The position numbers and the translations under genes were made by a program. The notes beneath the pieces were generated by a model. That model did no database searches. It worked only from the letters and a program-made list of their open reading frames with translations, and was not told the DNA's origin. A stretch of 64,000 nt of DNA from Streptomyces tanashiensis (GTDB taxonomy: Bacteria > Actinomycetota > Actinomycetes > Streptomycetales > Streptomycetaceae): the NCBI RefSeq assembly GCF_014648895.1, contig NZ_BMRZ01000003.1:868001-932000 (forward strand), in the 5' to 3' direction. Below are positions 17,690 to 26,084 of this stretch, in pieces (position 1 is the stretch's first letter; the number at the start of each line of letters is the position of its first letter).

Positions 17690-19116
17690 TGCGCCGAGCG
17701 AAAATCGTTTGTACCCTTGGGCCCGCCACAGAAACATACGACCAGATCAAGGCGTTGATCGAGGCCGGAATGGACGTGGCCCGCTTCAACCTCAGCCACG
17801 GCAGCTATGCCGACCATGAGAAGCGCTACCAGCACGTGCGCGAGGCCGCCGACGAGACGGGCCGCAGCGTCGGTGTCCTCGCCGACCTTCAAGGCCCGAA
17901 GATCCGCCTCGGCCGCTTCCGTGAAGGTCCCGTACTCCTTGAACGCGGCGACGAGTTCACCATCACCGTCGAGCCGGTGGAGGGCGACCGCCACTGCTGC
18001 GGCACGACCTACTCCGGCCTCGCGGAGGACGTGACCGCCGGTGAGCGCATCCTCGTCGACGACGGCCGCGTCACCCTGGAGGTCGCCTCCGTCGACGGCC
18101 CCCGCGTGCACACCCGGGTGATCGAGGGCGGCATGGTCTCCGACCACAAGGGCCTCAACCTGCCCGGGGTCGCCGTCTCCGTCCCCGCCCTCTCCGAGAA
18201 GGACATCGAGGACCTGCGCTGGGCGCTGCGCATCGGCGCCGACGTCATCGCCCTCTCCTTCGTCCGCAGTGCCCGGGACATCGACGACGTGCACCGGATC
18301 ATGGACGAGGAGGGCCGCCGGCTCCCCGTCATCGCCAAGATCGAGAAGCCGCAGGCCGTCGAGAACATCGACGAGATCGTGGCTGCCTTCGACGGCATCA
18401 TGGTCGCCCGCGGCGACCTGGGCGTCGAGATGCCCCTGGAGCAGGTGCCGATCGTCCAGAAGCGCGCCGTGAAGCTGGCCAAGCGCAACGCGAAGCCGGT
18501 CATCGTCGCCACCCAGATGCTCGACTCGATGATCGACAACTCCCGCCCCACGCGCGCCGAGGCGAGCGACGTGGCGAACGCGGTCATCGACGGCACGGAC
18601 GCCGTGATGCTCTCCGGTGAGACCAGCGTCGGCCGCTACCCGATCGAGACGGTCCGCACCATGAGCCGGATCGTCGAGGCCGCCGAGGAGGACGTCCTCG
18701 CCAAGGGCCTGCCGCCCCTCACCGAGCGGAACAAGCCCCGTACGCAGGGCGGAGCGGTGGCCCGCGCGGCCGCGGAGATGGGCGACTTCCTGGGCGCCAA
18801 GTTCCTCGTGGCCTTCACCCAGTCCGGCGACACCGTCAAGCGGCTCTCCCGCTACCGCTCGCCGATCCCGCTGCTCGCCTTCACCCCGGACCCGGCGACC
18901 CGCTCCCAGCTCAACCTCACCTGGGGCGTCGAGACCTTCCTCGGTCCGCACGTGGACTCCACGGACGCGATGGTGGCCCAGGTCGACGAGGAGCTGCTGC
19001 GGATCGGCCGCTGCCGGCCGGGCGACATCGTGGTCATCACGGCGGGCTCCCCGCCGGGTGTCGCGGGCTCCACGAACCTGGTCCGGGTCCACCACATCGG
19101 TGAGTCCCTGACGTAG
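17689..19116 (+). CDS. pyk: pyruvate kinase
   Basis: A 475-residue enzyme, normal for bacterial pyruvate kinase, which makes ATP and pyruvate from PEP and ADP in glycolysis. It begins MRRAKIVCTLGPAT and shows MDVARFNLSHG, the Mg/substrate loop VIAKIEKPQAVENIDEI, the catalytic MVARGDLGVEMP, and the monovalent/ADP-site Thr in ATQMLDSM. The C-terminal regulatory domain includes LVAFTQSGDTVKRLSRYR. The ATG is the probable first base of the mRNA. The 13-bp palindrome upstream is a candidate operator. A tRNA gene lies on the other strand 74 nt after the stop. Confidence 0.97.
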   Translation: MRRAKIVCTLGPATETYDQIKALIEAGMDVARFNLSHGSYADHEKRYQHVREAADETGRSVGVLADLQGPKIRLGRFREGPVLLERGDEFTITVEPVEGDRHCCGTTYSGLAEDVTAGERILVDDGRVTLEVASVDGPRVHTRVIEGGMVSDHKGLNLPGVAVSVPALSEKDIEDLRWALRIGADVIALSFVRSARDIDDVHRIMDEEGRRLPVIAKIEKPQAVENIDEIVAAFDGIMVARGDLGVEMPLEQVPIVQKRAVKLAKRNAKPVIVATQMLDSMIDNSRPTRAEASDVANAVIDGTDAVMLSGETSVGRYPIETVRTMSRIVEAAEEDVLAKGLPPLTERNKPRTQGGAVARAAAEMGDFLGAKFLVAFTQSGDTVKRLSRYRSPIPLLAFTPDPATRSQLNLTWGVETFLGPHVDSTDAMVAQVDEELLRIGRCRPGDIVVITAGSPPGVAGSTNLVRVHHIGESLT

Positions 19117-19190
19117 GGGGGAGGGGCGGCGGGGACGGTCGAGGACCTTGATCGGCCCATTCGTCTCAAACCTTGGAATCAAAGGTAAAG

Positions 19191-19263
19191 TGCCCCGGGT
19201 GGGATTCGAACCCACGCTGTATGGTGTTTGAGACCACTGCCTCTTCCGCTGGGCTACCGGGGC
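19191..19263 (-). tRNA. tRNA with anticodon CAA (nominally tRNA-Leu) but class I architecture
   Basis: On the minus strand the 73 nt fold as a standard cloverleaf. The acceptor is GCCCCGG paired with CCGGGGC, with discriminator A. The D-arm starts GCCC and its loop contains GG. The anticodon stem-loop is GTGGT-CTCAAAC-ACCAT. The variable region has only 5 nt (ACAGC). The T-arm is GTGGG-TTCGAAT-CCCAC. The anticodon is CAA, which reads UUG (Leu). Leucine tRNAs normally have a long variable arm; this one does not. CCA is not encoded. All conserved positions (T8, A14, GG in the D-loop, T33, TTCGA) are in place, so it is not an obvious pseudogene. Isotype is therefore uncertain. Confidence 0.85.
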
Positions 19264-19301
19264 ATCCTTCGAAACGAAGGTCGGTGATCACCCGCCGTGT
19301 C

Positions 19302-19327
19302 CCTACCTTACAGGAGGTAGGTAGGCT
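19302..19327 (+). promoter_or_regulatory. 7-bp dyad and -10-like hexamer upstream of the ANTAR regulator
   Basis: CCTACCT (19302-19308) and AGGTAGG (19315-19321) surround TACAGG. TAGGCT (19322-19327) follows at once and would start transcription near 19334, giving a leader of about 45 nt. The dyad would cover the promoter spacer. No clear -35. Confidence 0.4.
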
Positions 19328-19378
19328 CATGGGGAGCTGTATCCGCCTCGGAACGAGGCCATCGAACGAGGAGCCCGC

Positions 19379-20032
19379 GTGACCGCCCCCGAGTCGCCCC
19401 AGCCCGCCGACGACGCCGAGTCGTCGCACGTCCCGCCGCTGACGACCCGCGTCGTCATCGCCGAGGACGAGGCCCTCATCCGCCTCGACCTCAAAGAGAT
19501 GCTGGAAGAAGAGGGCTACACGGTCGTCGGCGAGGCAGGGGACGGCGCCAAGGCCGTCGAGCTCGCCCGTGAGCACCGCCCCGACCTCGTCATCCTCGAC
19601 GTGAAGATGCCCGTCCTCGACGGCATCTCGGCCGCCGAGAAGATCGCCGGCGAGTCCATCGCCCCGGTCCTCATGCTGACCGCCTTCTCGCAGCGCGAGC
19701 TCGTCGAGCGGGCCCGGGACGCCGGTGCCATGGCGTACCTGGTGAAGCCGTTCAGCAAGAGCGACGTGGTGCCGGCCATCGAGATGGCCGTCTCCCGCTT
19801 CGCCGAACTCCGCGCCCTGGAGAAGGAGGTCGCCGACCTCTCCCAGCGCCTGGAGACCCGCAAGCTCGTCGACCGCGCCAAGTCGATCCTGCAGACCCAG
19901 TACGGGCTGACGGAGCCGGCCGCGTTCCGCTGGATCCAGAAGACCTCGATGGACCGCCGCATGTCGATGCAGCAGGTCGCCGAGGCCGTCATCGAGGACG
20001 CCGAGGAGAAGAAGGCGGCCAAGGGGCAGTAG
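19379..20032 (+). CDS. pdtaR: response regulator with ANTAR RNA-binding output domain
   Basis: A 217-residue protein. The receiver domain (residues 23-140) has the acidic pair in VVIAEDEALIRLD, phospho-acceptor Asp74 in VILDVKMPVLDG, the Thr of MLTAFS and the Lys of YLVKPFS. After a short coiled linker (LEKEVADLSQRLETRKL) comes an ANTAR domain with AKSILQTQYGLTEPAAFRWIQ and MSMQQVAEAVI. ANTAR proteins bind paired RNA hairpins and prevent transcription termination. No histidine kinase gene is adjacent; in mycobacteria the partner PdtaS is also encoded away from pdtaR. The GTG start follows CGAGGAG by 6 nt. The gene ends before a strong bidirectional terminator. Confidence 0.93.
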   Translation: MTAPESPQPADDAESSHVPPLTTRVVIAEDEALIRLDLKEMLEEEGYTVVGEAGDGAKAVELAREHRPDLVILDVKMPVLDGISAAEKIAGESIAPVLMLTAFSQRELVERARDAGAMAYLVKPFSKSDVVPAIEMAVSRFAELRALEKEVADLSQRLETRKLVDRAKSILQTQYGLTEPAAFRWIQKTSMDRRMSMQQVAEAVIEDAEEKKAAKGQ

Positions 20033-20040
20033 CCGCCCCT

Positions 20041-20082
20041 CGCCCGGCCCCCTCCGCCCGGCCCCCTCCGCCCGGCCCCCTC
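20041..20082. repeat. three perfect 14-bp tandem repeats
   Basis: The unit CGCCCGGCCCCCTC occurs three times in a row, starting 8 nt after the pdtaR stop. It precedes the terminator. Confidence 0.9.
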
Positions 20083-20095
20083 GGCACGGACACGA

Positions 20096-20131
20096 GAAGG
20101 CCCGCCCCACGACACTGTGGGGCGGGCCTTC
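20096..20131. terminator. 15-bp bidirectional terminator between pdtaR and livF
   Basis: GAAGGCCCGCCCCAC and GTGGGGCGGGCCTTC are perfect arms around GACACT. It lies between converging genes and would serve both. Confidence 0.9.
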
Positions 20132-20143
20132 GGTTCGTGGTGC

Positions 20144-20860
20144 TCAGTCCTCGCCGAGGTACGCCTTGCGGACGGACTCGTCGTGGAGCAGGTTCTGCCC
20201 CGTGCCCGAGAGCACGATCTTGCCGATCTCCATGACGTGACCGTGGTCCGCCAGGGCGAGCGCGGCCTGGGCGTTCTGCTCGACGAGCAGGATCGTGGTG
20301 CCCTGGGCCTTCAGCTCGGCGATCGTCGCCATGATCTTCTGCATCATGATCGGCGAGAGACCCATCGAGGGCTCGTCGAGCATGAGCAGCTTCGGCTGGG
20401 ACATCAGCGCCCGGCCCATCGCGAGCATCTGCTGCTCACCGCCGGAGAGCGTGCCCGCCGCCTGCTTGCGACGCTCGCCCAGGATCGGGAAGAGGTCGTA
20501 GGAGCGCTGGACGTCCTTGGCGATGCCGGAGGTGTCCTTCCGGAGGAAGGCGCCGAGGAGGAGGTTCTCCTCGATCGTCATCCGCGGGAAGATGTGCCGG
20601 CCCTCGGGGGAGTGGGCCAGACCCAGCGAGACGATCTTGTGCGCGGGGATCTTGCGGAGGGACTTGCCCTCGAACTTGATCTGGCCGCCGACCGGCTTGA
20701 GGAGCCCGGAGAGGGTCCGCAGGGTGGTGGTCTTCCCGGCGCCGTTGGTGCCGATGAGGGTGACGACCTCACCGGCGTCGACGGAGAAGGAGATGCCCTT
20801 GACGGCCTCGATCTTTCCGTAGGCGACGCGCAGGTCCTCGACTTCGAGCAGTGCGGTCAT
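20144..20860 (-). CDS. livF: branched-chain amino acid ABC transporter ATP-binding protein LivF
   Basis: A 238-residue ABC ATPase. Walker A is GTNGAGKTT, the signature is LSGGEQQ, Walker B is LLMLDEPS and the switch His region is VEQN, as is typical for the LivF branch. With LivG it powers uptake of Leu/Ile/Val-type substrates through LivH and LivM. The ATG overlaps the livG stop by 4 nt. It is the last gene of the operon and ends 13 nt before the shared terminator. Confidence 0.95.
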   Translation of the reverse strand: MTALLEVEDLRVAYGKIEAVKGISFSVDAGEVVTLIGTNGAGKTTTLRTLSGLLKPVGGQIKFEGKSLRKIPAHKIVSLGLAHSPEGRHIFPRMTIEENLLLGAFLRKDTSGIAKDVQRSYDLFPILGERRKQAAGTLSGGEQQMLAMGRALMSQPKLLMLDEPSMGLSPIMMQKIMATIAELKAQGTTILLVEQNAQAALALADHGHVMEIGKIVLSGTGQNLLHDESVRKAYLGED

Positions 20861-21981
20861 GCGTCGTTCTCCTTGCCCGAAGCAGGGTCGTGCTTGGTGT
20901 CCTCCGACGGGGTGTCCTCCGAGGGCGCCTCGTCGGTCTCCTCGGCGGCGTCCTCCGAGGACTCGTCGGCGTCGGAAGCCTCGTCCGAGGGGGCCTCGTC
21001 GGCCGGAGCCTCGTCGGCCGGAGCTTCGGCCTCGGCGGCCGGTGCCTCGTCCTCGTCGGCCGGTGCGTCATCCGAGGGAGCCTCGTCGGCCGGGGCCTCG
21101 TCGGTCCCGTCGGCCTCGGGGGTCTCCGGGGCCTCCTCGGCGGCCGGAGCCGGCGCGGGGGCCGCCTCCGACTCGACCGGCTCCCCCAGGTACGCGGCGA
21201 TGACCCGCTCGTCGCCCTGGACGGTGGCGCTGTCGCCCTCGATCAGCTTCTGCCCCTGGACGAGCACGGCGACCCGGTCGCAGAGGTTGAAGATGAACCG
21301 CATGTCGTGCTCGATGACGAGCACGGCGACGCCCATGTCCCGGATCTTGAAGATGAGTTCCTCCGCCGCCCGCGTCTCCTGCGGGTTCATGCCGGCGGTG
21401 GGCTCGTCGAGCAGGATCAGACCGGGGTCGCTCGCGAGGGCGCGGGCGATCTCCAGCTTGCGCTGCTCTCCGTACGGGAGGTTCTTGGCGAGGTGCTGCG
21501 CCTTGTCCTGGAGGCCGATGAACTCCAGGAGCTCCATGGCCCGCTGCTCGGCCTCGGCCTCGGTCTTCTTGAAGCCGGGCAGGCGGAGCAGGGCGGCCCA
21601 GAGGCCCTGCTTCATCCGGGTGTGACGTCCGACGAGGACGTTCTCCAGGACGGTCATGTTGTGGAAGAGCCGGATGTTCTGGAAGGTCCGGGCGATGCCC
21701 GCGTTGGTGACCTTGTAGGACGTCGGCGGCAGGACCTGGCCCTTGTACCGGACCTCACCCTCGGTGGGGACGTAGAGGCCGGTGAGGCAGTTGAAGAAGG
21801 TGGTCTTGCCGGCACCGTTGGGGCCGATGAGGCCCACGATCTCGCCGCTGTTGACGGTGAGGTTCACATCGCGCACGGCGGTGAGGCCGCCGAAGCGCAT
21901 GGTGACCCCGCGCGCGTCGAGGACGGTCTCGCCGACTGCCGGCGCGCTGGTGGCGTCGGCGGACTGGGTGGTGGTCGTCAT
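20857..21981 (-). CDS. livG: branched-chain amino acid ABC transporter ATP-binding protein LivG with acidic C-terminal tail
   Basis: A 374-residue protein; LivG is usually about 255-290. Residues 20 to about 270 are the ABC ATPase: Walker A GPNGAGKTT, signature LPYGEQRKLEIARAL (variant), Walker B LILLDEPTAG, and the LivG-type C-terminus AYLGE. The last ~105 residues are a low-complexity tail of Ala, Glu, Asp, Pro and Ser with repeated EAPADEAPSD-like units, strongly acidic and probably disordered. Its role is unknown. The gene starts 3 nt after livM and overlaps livF by 4 nt. Confidence 0.93.
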   Translation of the reverse strand: MTTTTQSADATSAPAVGETVLDARGVTMRFGGLTAVRDVNLTVNSGEIVGLIGPNGAGKTTFFNCLTGLYVPTEGEVRYKGQVLPPTSYKVTNAGIARTFQNIRLFHNMTVLENVLVGRHTRMKQGLWAALLRLPGFKKTEAEAEQRAMELLEFIGLQDKAQHLAKNLPYGEQRKLEIARALASDPGLILLDEPTAGMNPQETRAAEELIFKIRDMGVAVLVIEHDMRFIFNLCDRVAVLVQGQKLIEGDSATVQGDERVIAAYLGEPVESEAAPAPAPAAEEAPETPEADGTDEAPADEAPSDDAPADEDEAPAAEAEAPADEAPADEAPSDEASDADESSEDAAEETDEAPSEDTPSEDTKHDPASGKENDA

Positions 21982-21984
21982 GGT

Positions 21985-23814
21985 TCAGGCACCTGCCTTG
22001 GCGAGCGTGGCGGGCGTCTCGTCCTTCTCGTGGAACTCCAGCTGGTTGCGCCGGTTGGCGATCATGCCCTCCGGGCGGAAGCGCATGAGCAGGATCAGCG
22101 CGACGCCGAAGGCGAGGAGCTGGTACTCGCCCATGAACTGGAGCTTGTTCGGGATGAGGAAGAGCAGCGAGGCACCGACCAGCGGACCGCTCATCGTGCC
22201 CATGCCGCCGAGGACGACGGCCGCGAGCAGGAAGGCGGAGTTGGGCGGGATGGGGCCGGCGAAGAGGTACTGCTCCGGGGTCACCGTGTAGGTGACGTGG
22301 GCCTGCACGGTGCCGGCGAGGCCGGCGAGCGAGGCGCCGAGCGCGAAGGCGATGAGCTTGACCCGGAAGCCGTTGATGCCCATGGCCAGAGCCGCGGTCT
22401 CGTCCTCGCGGATGGCGACCCAGGCGCGGCCGATGCGGGAGTTGCCGCTGCGCCGGAAGACCAGCACGACGACCGCCATGATCAGCAGCATCAGGAAGAA
22501 GTAGTTGGCGAAGCGGCCGATCGTGAACCCGGCGATCACGTGCTCGGCGCCGAAGTCGAAGCCGAGGATGTTCAGGTTCGGGATGGACGCGATGCCGTTG
22601 GAGCCGTTGGTGATGTCCGGACCGGAGGTGCCGTCGGTGTTCATGACGGCGATACGGAAGATCTCACCGAAACCGAGCGTCACGATGGCGAGGTAGTCGC
22701 CGCGCAGCCGCAGGGTCGGGGCGCCGATGAGGACACCGAAGACCAGGGAGGCTCCGGCGCCGACCAGGATGGCGGCCCAGAAGGGGAGGTGCACGCCGAA
22801 CGGCGAGGTCGGGGCGCCCGAGACGAGGGCGGCCGCGTAGGCGCCGACGCCGAGGAAGGCGACGTAACCGAGGTCGAGGAGACCGGCGAGGCCGACGACG
22901 ATGTTCAGGCCCAGGGCGACCGTGGCGAAGATCAGGATGTAGACGCCGAGCGTCGCGTACTGGTCGTCGGTCTGGGTGAAGGGGAAGAGCGCCGCAGCCG
23001 TGAACGCCCCCGCGATGGAGAGGTTCTGGTGCTTCTTGGTGAGCTGCGCGGCCTGCTGCATGAGGCCCGACTTGTTGACCGCGGCGAAGCCGAGGCCCGC
23101 AGTGATCAGGAAGCCGAGGAACAGCTCGTCGTACTCCGTGCCGATGCCGTAGGTGAAGACACCGAGCGCCACGGCGAGGATGCCCGTGATGATCAGGATC
23201 TCGACGGAGGAGTGCATCGAGGGCAGCCGGCGCACGGGAGCGGTCGCGAAGGCGGCCTTGAACGAGTCCCAGCCGTTGCCCGCGCGGTGCTTGAACTGGT
23301 CCCAGCCGGTGTCCTCCGGGTCCACGGGCAGCACCTTGGGCCGCTCGAAGGGGAGGGCGAGCGCGCCGAGGAGGGCGAGCAGGCTGGCGAGCGCGACGAT
23401 CGCGCCGCCCGGCTCCAGGTTGACCGGACCGCCGAGCGTGACGCTGATGGCGCCGACGGTGAACCAGGCGATGGCGAAGTTGGCGAGGGCGGCCAGCTTG
23501 AGAGCCGCGTCGCCGCCGGCCGGGGTCAGCCAGCGGGTGCCCTTGACGCCGTAGGAGGAGAGGGCGAAGAGGGTGGTGAGCAGGCCGGTGACCAGGACCT
23601 GCATCTGAAGGCCGCCGGGGGAGCCGTAGAACGTGAGGTCGCCCGGGAAGCGGGGGGTCCAGGTCCAGGCGGTGAAGCAGCTGGCGACGCTGAGGATGCC
23701 GCCGCCCAGGGTGAGGGCGCGGGCGATGCCGACCGGCACGAAGCCGATGAGTCCGGTCGCCACGGCCGGCTCGGGCGCCGCGGGCGCCGTCGAGTTCTCG
23801 GAGATGGTGGTCAT
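21985..23814 (-). CDS. livM: branched-chain amino acid ABC transporter permease LivM, N-terminally extended
   Basis: A 609-residue membrane protein. The C-terminal 320 residues are the LivM permease, with motifs GLNIVVGLAGLLDLGYVAFLG and the ABC-contact loop near AWVAIREDETAALAMGIN. The N-terminal ~280 residues add several more hydrophobic segments and a charged loop (ERPKVLPVDPEDTGWDQFKH). Such extended LivM proteins are common in actinobacteria. With LivH it forms the channel. Starts 4 nt after livH. Confidence 0.93.
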   Translation of the reverse strand: MTTISENSTAPAAPEPAVATGLIGFVPVGIARALTLGGGILSVASCFTAWTWTPRFPGDLTFYGSPGGLQMQVLVTGLLTTLFALSSYGVKGTRWLTPAGGDAALKLAALANFAIAWFTVGAISVTLGGPVNLEPGGAIVALASLLALLGALALPFERPKVLPVDPEDTGWDQFKHRAGNGWDSFKAAFATAPVRRLPSMHSSVEILIITGILAVALGVFTYGIGTEYDELFLGFLITAGLGFAAVNKSGLMQQAAQLTKKHQNLSIAGAFTAAALFPFTQTDDQYATLGVYILIFATVALGLNIVVGLAGLLDLGYVAFLGVGAYAAALVSGAPTSPFGVHLPFWAAILVGAGASLVFGVLIGAPTLRLRGDYLAIVTLGFGEIFRIAVMNTDGTSGPDITNGSNGIASIPNLNILGFDFGAEHVIAGFTIGRFANYFFLMLLIMAVVVLVFRRSGNSRIGRAWVAIREDETAALAMGINGFRVKLIAFALGASLAGLAGTVQAHVTYTVTPEQYLFAGPIPPNSAFLLAAVVLGGMGTMSGPLVGASLLFLIPNKLQFMGEYQLLAFGVALILLMRFRPEGMIANRRNQLEFHEKDETPATLAKAGA

Positions 23815-23818
23815 GGTG

Positions 23819-24748
23819 TCACGCCCTGTCCGCGACGCGCTCGCCGAGCAGGCCTTGTGGCCGGGCGAGGAGTACGACGATGAGGAGTACGAAGGCCCAG
23901 ACGTCGGCCCAGGACTGGCCGCCGAGCTGATCCATACCGGGGATGTGGCTGACGTACGCCGTCGCCATGGTCTCGGCGATACCGAGGACGACTCCGCCGA
24001 TCATGGCTCCGTAGATGTTGCCGATTCCGCCGAGGACGGCGGCCGTGAAGGCCTTGAGTCCGAGGAGGAAGCCCATCTTGTAGTCGACGACGCCGTACTT
24101 GAGGCCGTAGGCGACGGCGCCGACCGCGGCCATCGCGGCACCGAGGGCGAACGCGATCACGATGATCCGGTCGGTGTTGACGCCCATGAGCTTCGCGGTG
24201 TCCGGGTCCTGCGCCGTGGCCTGCATGCCGCGCCCGGTGCGGGTGCGCATGACGAAGAAGGCGAGGAAGGCCATGCAGACGGGGGCGGCGACCAGGAGGA
24301 AGACGTCGCCGGTCTGGATGGTGACCGGGCCGAGCTCGATCGGGCCGCCGGGGATCTGCGGGAAGGTCCGGGCGGACTTCGCCTCCGGGTAGAAGGCCCA
24401 GACGGCCTGCTGGAGGGCGAGTGAGAGACCGATGGCGGTGATGAGGGGGGCGAGGCGTGGGCCTCCGCGGAGCGGACGGTACGCGAGCCGTTCCGCTCCG
24501 ACGGCTATCGTCGTCGCGACGAGTACGGCACCGATGATCATGAGGGGCAGAGCGACCCACATGGTGGTGCCACCGGGAAGGATGAGCCAGACCGTGAGGG
24601 CCCCGAAGCCGCCGGTCATGAAGATCTCGCCATGGGCGAAGTTGATGAGCTGGACGATGCCGTAGACCATCGTGTAGCCGACGGCGACGAGCCCGTACAT
24701 GGATCCCAGTAGCAGGCCGTTGACCAGCTGCTGCGGCAGTTCGTTCAC
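23819..24748 (-). CDS. livH: branched-chain amino acid ABC transporter permease LivH
   Basis: A 309-residue permease with about eight membrane segments, beginning VNELPQQLVNGLLLGSMYGL and containing VYGIVQLINFAHGEIFM and ALGAAMAAVGAVAYG, both typical of LivH. The GTG at 24748 is chosen because GGAGGA lies 7 nt upstream and the family starts here; a longer reading would give an Arg/Ser-rich non-membrane leader that covers the upstream hairpin. Confidence 0.93.
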   Translation of the reverse strand: MNELPQQLVNGLLLGSMYGLVAVGYTMVYGIVQLINFAHGEIFMTGGFGALTVWLILPGGTTMWVALPLMIIGAVLVATTIAVGAERLAYRPLRGGPRLAPLITAIGLSLALQQAVWAFYPEAKSARTFPQIPGGPIELGPVTIQTGDVFLLVAAPVCMAFLAFFVMRTRTGRGMQATAQDPDTAKLMGVNTDRIIVIAFALGAAMAAVGAVAYGLKYGVVDYKMGFLLGLKAFTAAVLGGIGNIYGAMIGGVVLGIAETMATAYVSHIPGMDQLGGQSWADVWAFVLLIVVLLARPQGLLGERVADRA

Positions 24749-24781
24749 CGCATTGTCCTCCGAGACTTTCGACGGATGTGA

Positions 24782-24820
24782 CACCGCGCGGGGGGCCTGG
24801 TGTGGCGCCCCCGCGCGGTG
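24782..24820 (-). terminator. 13-bp hairpin between the binding-protein gene and livH
   Basis: CACCGCGCGGGGG and CCCCCGCGCGGTG form a perfect stem with a 13-nt loop. It sits 31 nt after the binding-protein stop and 33 nt before the livH start. It may partly terminate transcription or protect the 3' end, so that more binding protein than permease is made. Confidence 0.7.
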
Positions 24821-24851
24821 AAGGTGGTGCTGAGAGGTGGGGCTGCTGAGG

Positions 24852-26084
24852 TCAGCCGCCGAAGGTGCCGGACTTGACCGGCTTGAACGCGCCGCCCTCG
24901 ACCTTGTAGACCGTGAGCTGCTTGTTGGTGGTGTCACCGAACTCGTCGAAGGCGACCGAACCGGTCACGCCCTCGAAGGAGACGCCCTGCATGGCCTCGA
25001 CGACCTTGGCGCGCTCGGGGACCTTGCCGCCGTTGCCCTCGGTGGCCTTCTTGACGGCCTCGATGATCGCCCAGGTCGAGTCGTAGGCGTAGCCGCCGTA
25101 GGCCTCGTAGGCCTCCTTGTAGTTCTCGGCCTTGTAGTTGGCCAGGAACTCCTTGGCGGAGGGGAGGCTCTCGATCGGCGCGCCGACCGAGGTGGCGATG
25201 TCGCCGTCGGCCGCGGCCGGGCTGGCGAGCTTCACGTACTCGGGGCTGAAGATCGCGTCGCCACCGACGACGGTGACCTTCGCGCCGGCCGCCTTGATCT
25301 GCTTGGCCAGCGGGCCGCCGGCCGGGTACTCGCCACCGTAGTAGACGACGTCGGCGCCGGAGCTCTTCACCTGGGTGGCGACGGCGCTGAAGTCCTTGGT
25401 GTCCGGGTTGATGTGCTGCGTGCCGACGACCTTGCCGCCGAGCTTCTCGAACTCGCCCTTGAAGGTGCCCGCGAGGCCGGCGCCGTAGGTCTTCTTGTCG
25501 TCGATGATGAAGGCCTTGGTCTTCTTGGCCTCCTTGAAGACGTACTGGGCGGCGAACGGGCCCTGGATGGCGTCCGTGGTGGCCGTGCGGAAGTACGACT
25601 TGTAGCCGCGCTTCTTCTCGCCGGTGCTCCAGTTGATGCCCTGGCTCAGCGACGGGTTGGTGTTGGCCGGGGAGACCTGCACCAGCTTCGCGTCGTCGAA
25701 GACCTTCTGCATGGACTCGGCGACACCGGAGTTCAGCGGGCCGACGACGCCGAGGACGGACTTGTCGGCGACGAACTTCGTCGCGTTCTGCTGGCCCGAG
25801 GAGGGCTGCGCCTGGTCGTCCAGGGACTCCAGCTTGAAGGTCACGCCCTTGACGTAGGACTTCTTGTTGGCCGTCTTGACCGCGAGGTCGGCCGAGTTCT
25901 TGATGCCGAGGCCGAGGGCGGACAGCTCACCCGTGAGCGGGGCGTCGAGACCGATGGTCACGGTGACGTTGCCGCCGTCGCCGTTCTCGGCGCCGCCCTT
26001 GTCGTCACGCGAACCACAGGCGGTGAGCGTGAGCGCTCCCGCGGTGACCGCGGTGGTGAGTATGAGCAACGAACGGTTTCGCAC
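24852..26084 (-). CDS. branched-chain amino acid ABC transporter substrate-binding lipoprotein
   Basis: A 410-residue lipoprotein precursor. The signal has a lipobox LTLTACGS with the Cys at residue 23. The rest is a type I periplasmic-binding (Leu/Ile/Val-binding) fold: VTIGLDAPLTGELSALG at the start, VVGPLNSGVAESMQKV, and YAYDSTWAIIEAVKKA near the end. It captures the amino acid outside the membrane and delivers it to LivHM. The GTG start follows AAAGGA by about 6 nt. First gene of the operon. Confidence 0.94.
   Translation of the reverse strand: MRNRSLLILTTAVTAGALTLTACGSRDDKGGAENGDGGNVTVTIGLDAPLTGELSALGLGIKNSADLAVKTANKKSYVKGVTFKLESLDDQAQPSSGQQNATKFVADKSVLGVVGPLNSGVAESMQKVFDDAKLVQVSPANTNPSLSQGINWSTGEKKRGYKSYFRTATTDAIQGPFAAQYVFKEAKKTKAFIIDDKKTYGAGLAGTFKGEFEKLGGKVVGTQHINPDTKDFSAVATQVKSSGADVVYYGGEYPAGGPLAKQIKAAGAKVTVVGGDAIFSPEYVKLASPAAADGDIATSVGAPIESLPSAKEFLANYKAENYKEAYEAYGGYAYDSTWAIIEAVKKATEGNGGKVPERAKVVEAMQGVSFEGVTGSVAFDEFGDTTNKQLTVYKVEGGAFKPVKSGTFGG

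Noticed and set aside
19191..19263. Integration site of a mobile element at the tRNA
   Set aside because: No integrase gene and no direct repeat of the tRNA 3' end in the window; both flanks are housekeeping genes.
20851..23883. Long plus-strand frame antisense to livG and livM
   Set aside because: Composition is Gly/Arg/Glu/Asp-rich without motifs; the minus-strand genes are certain.
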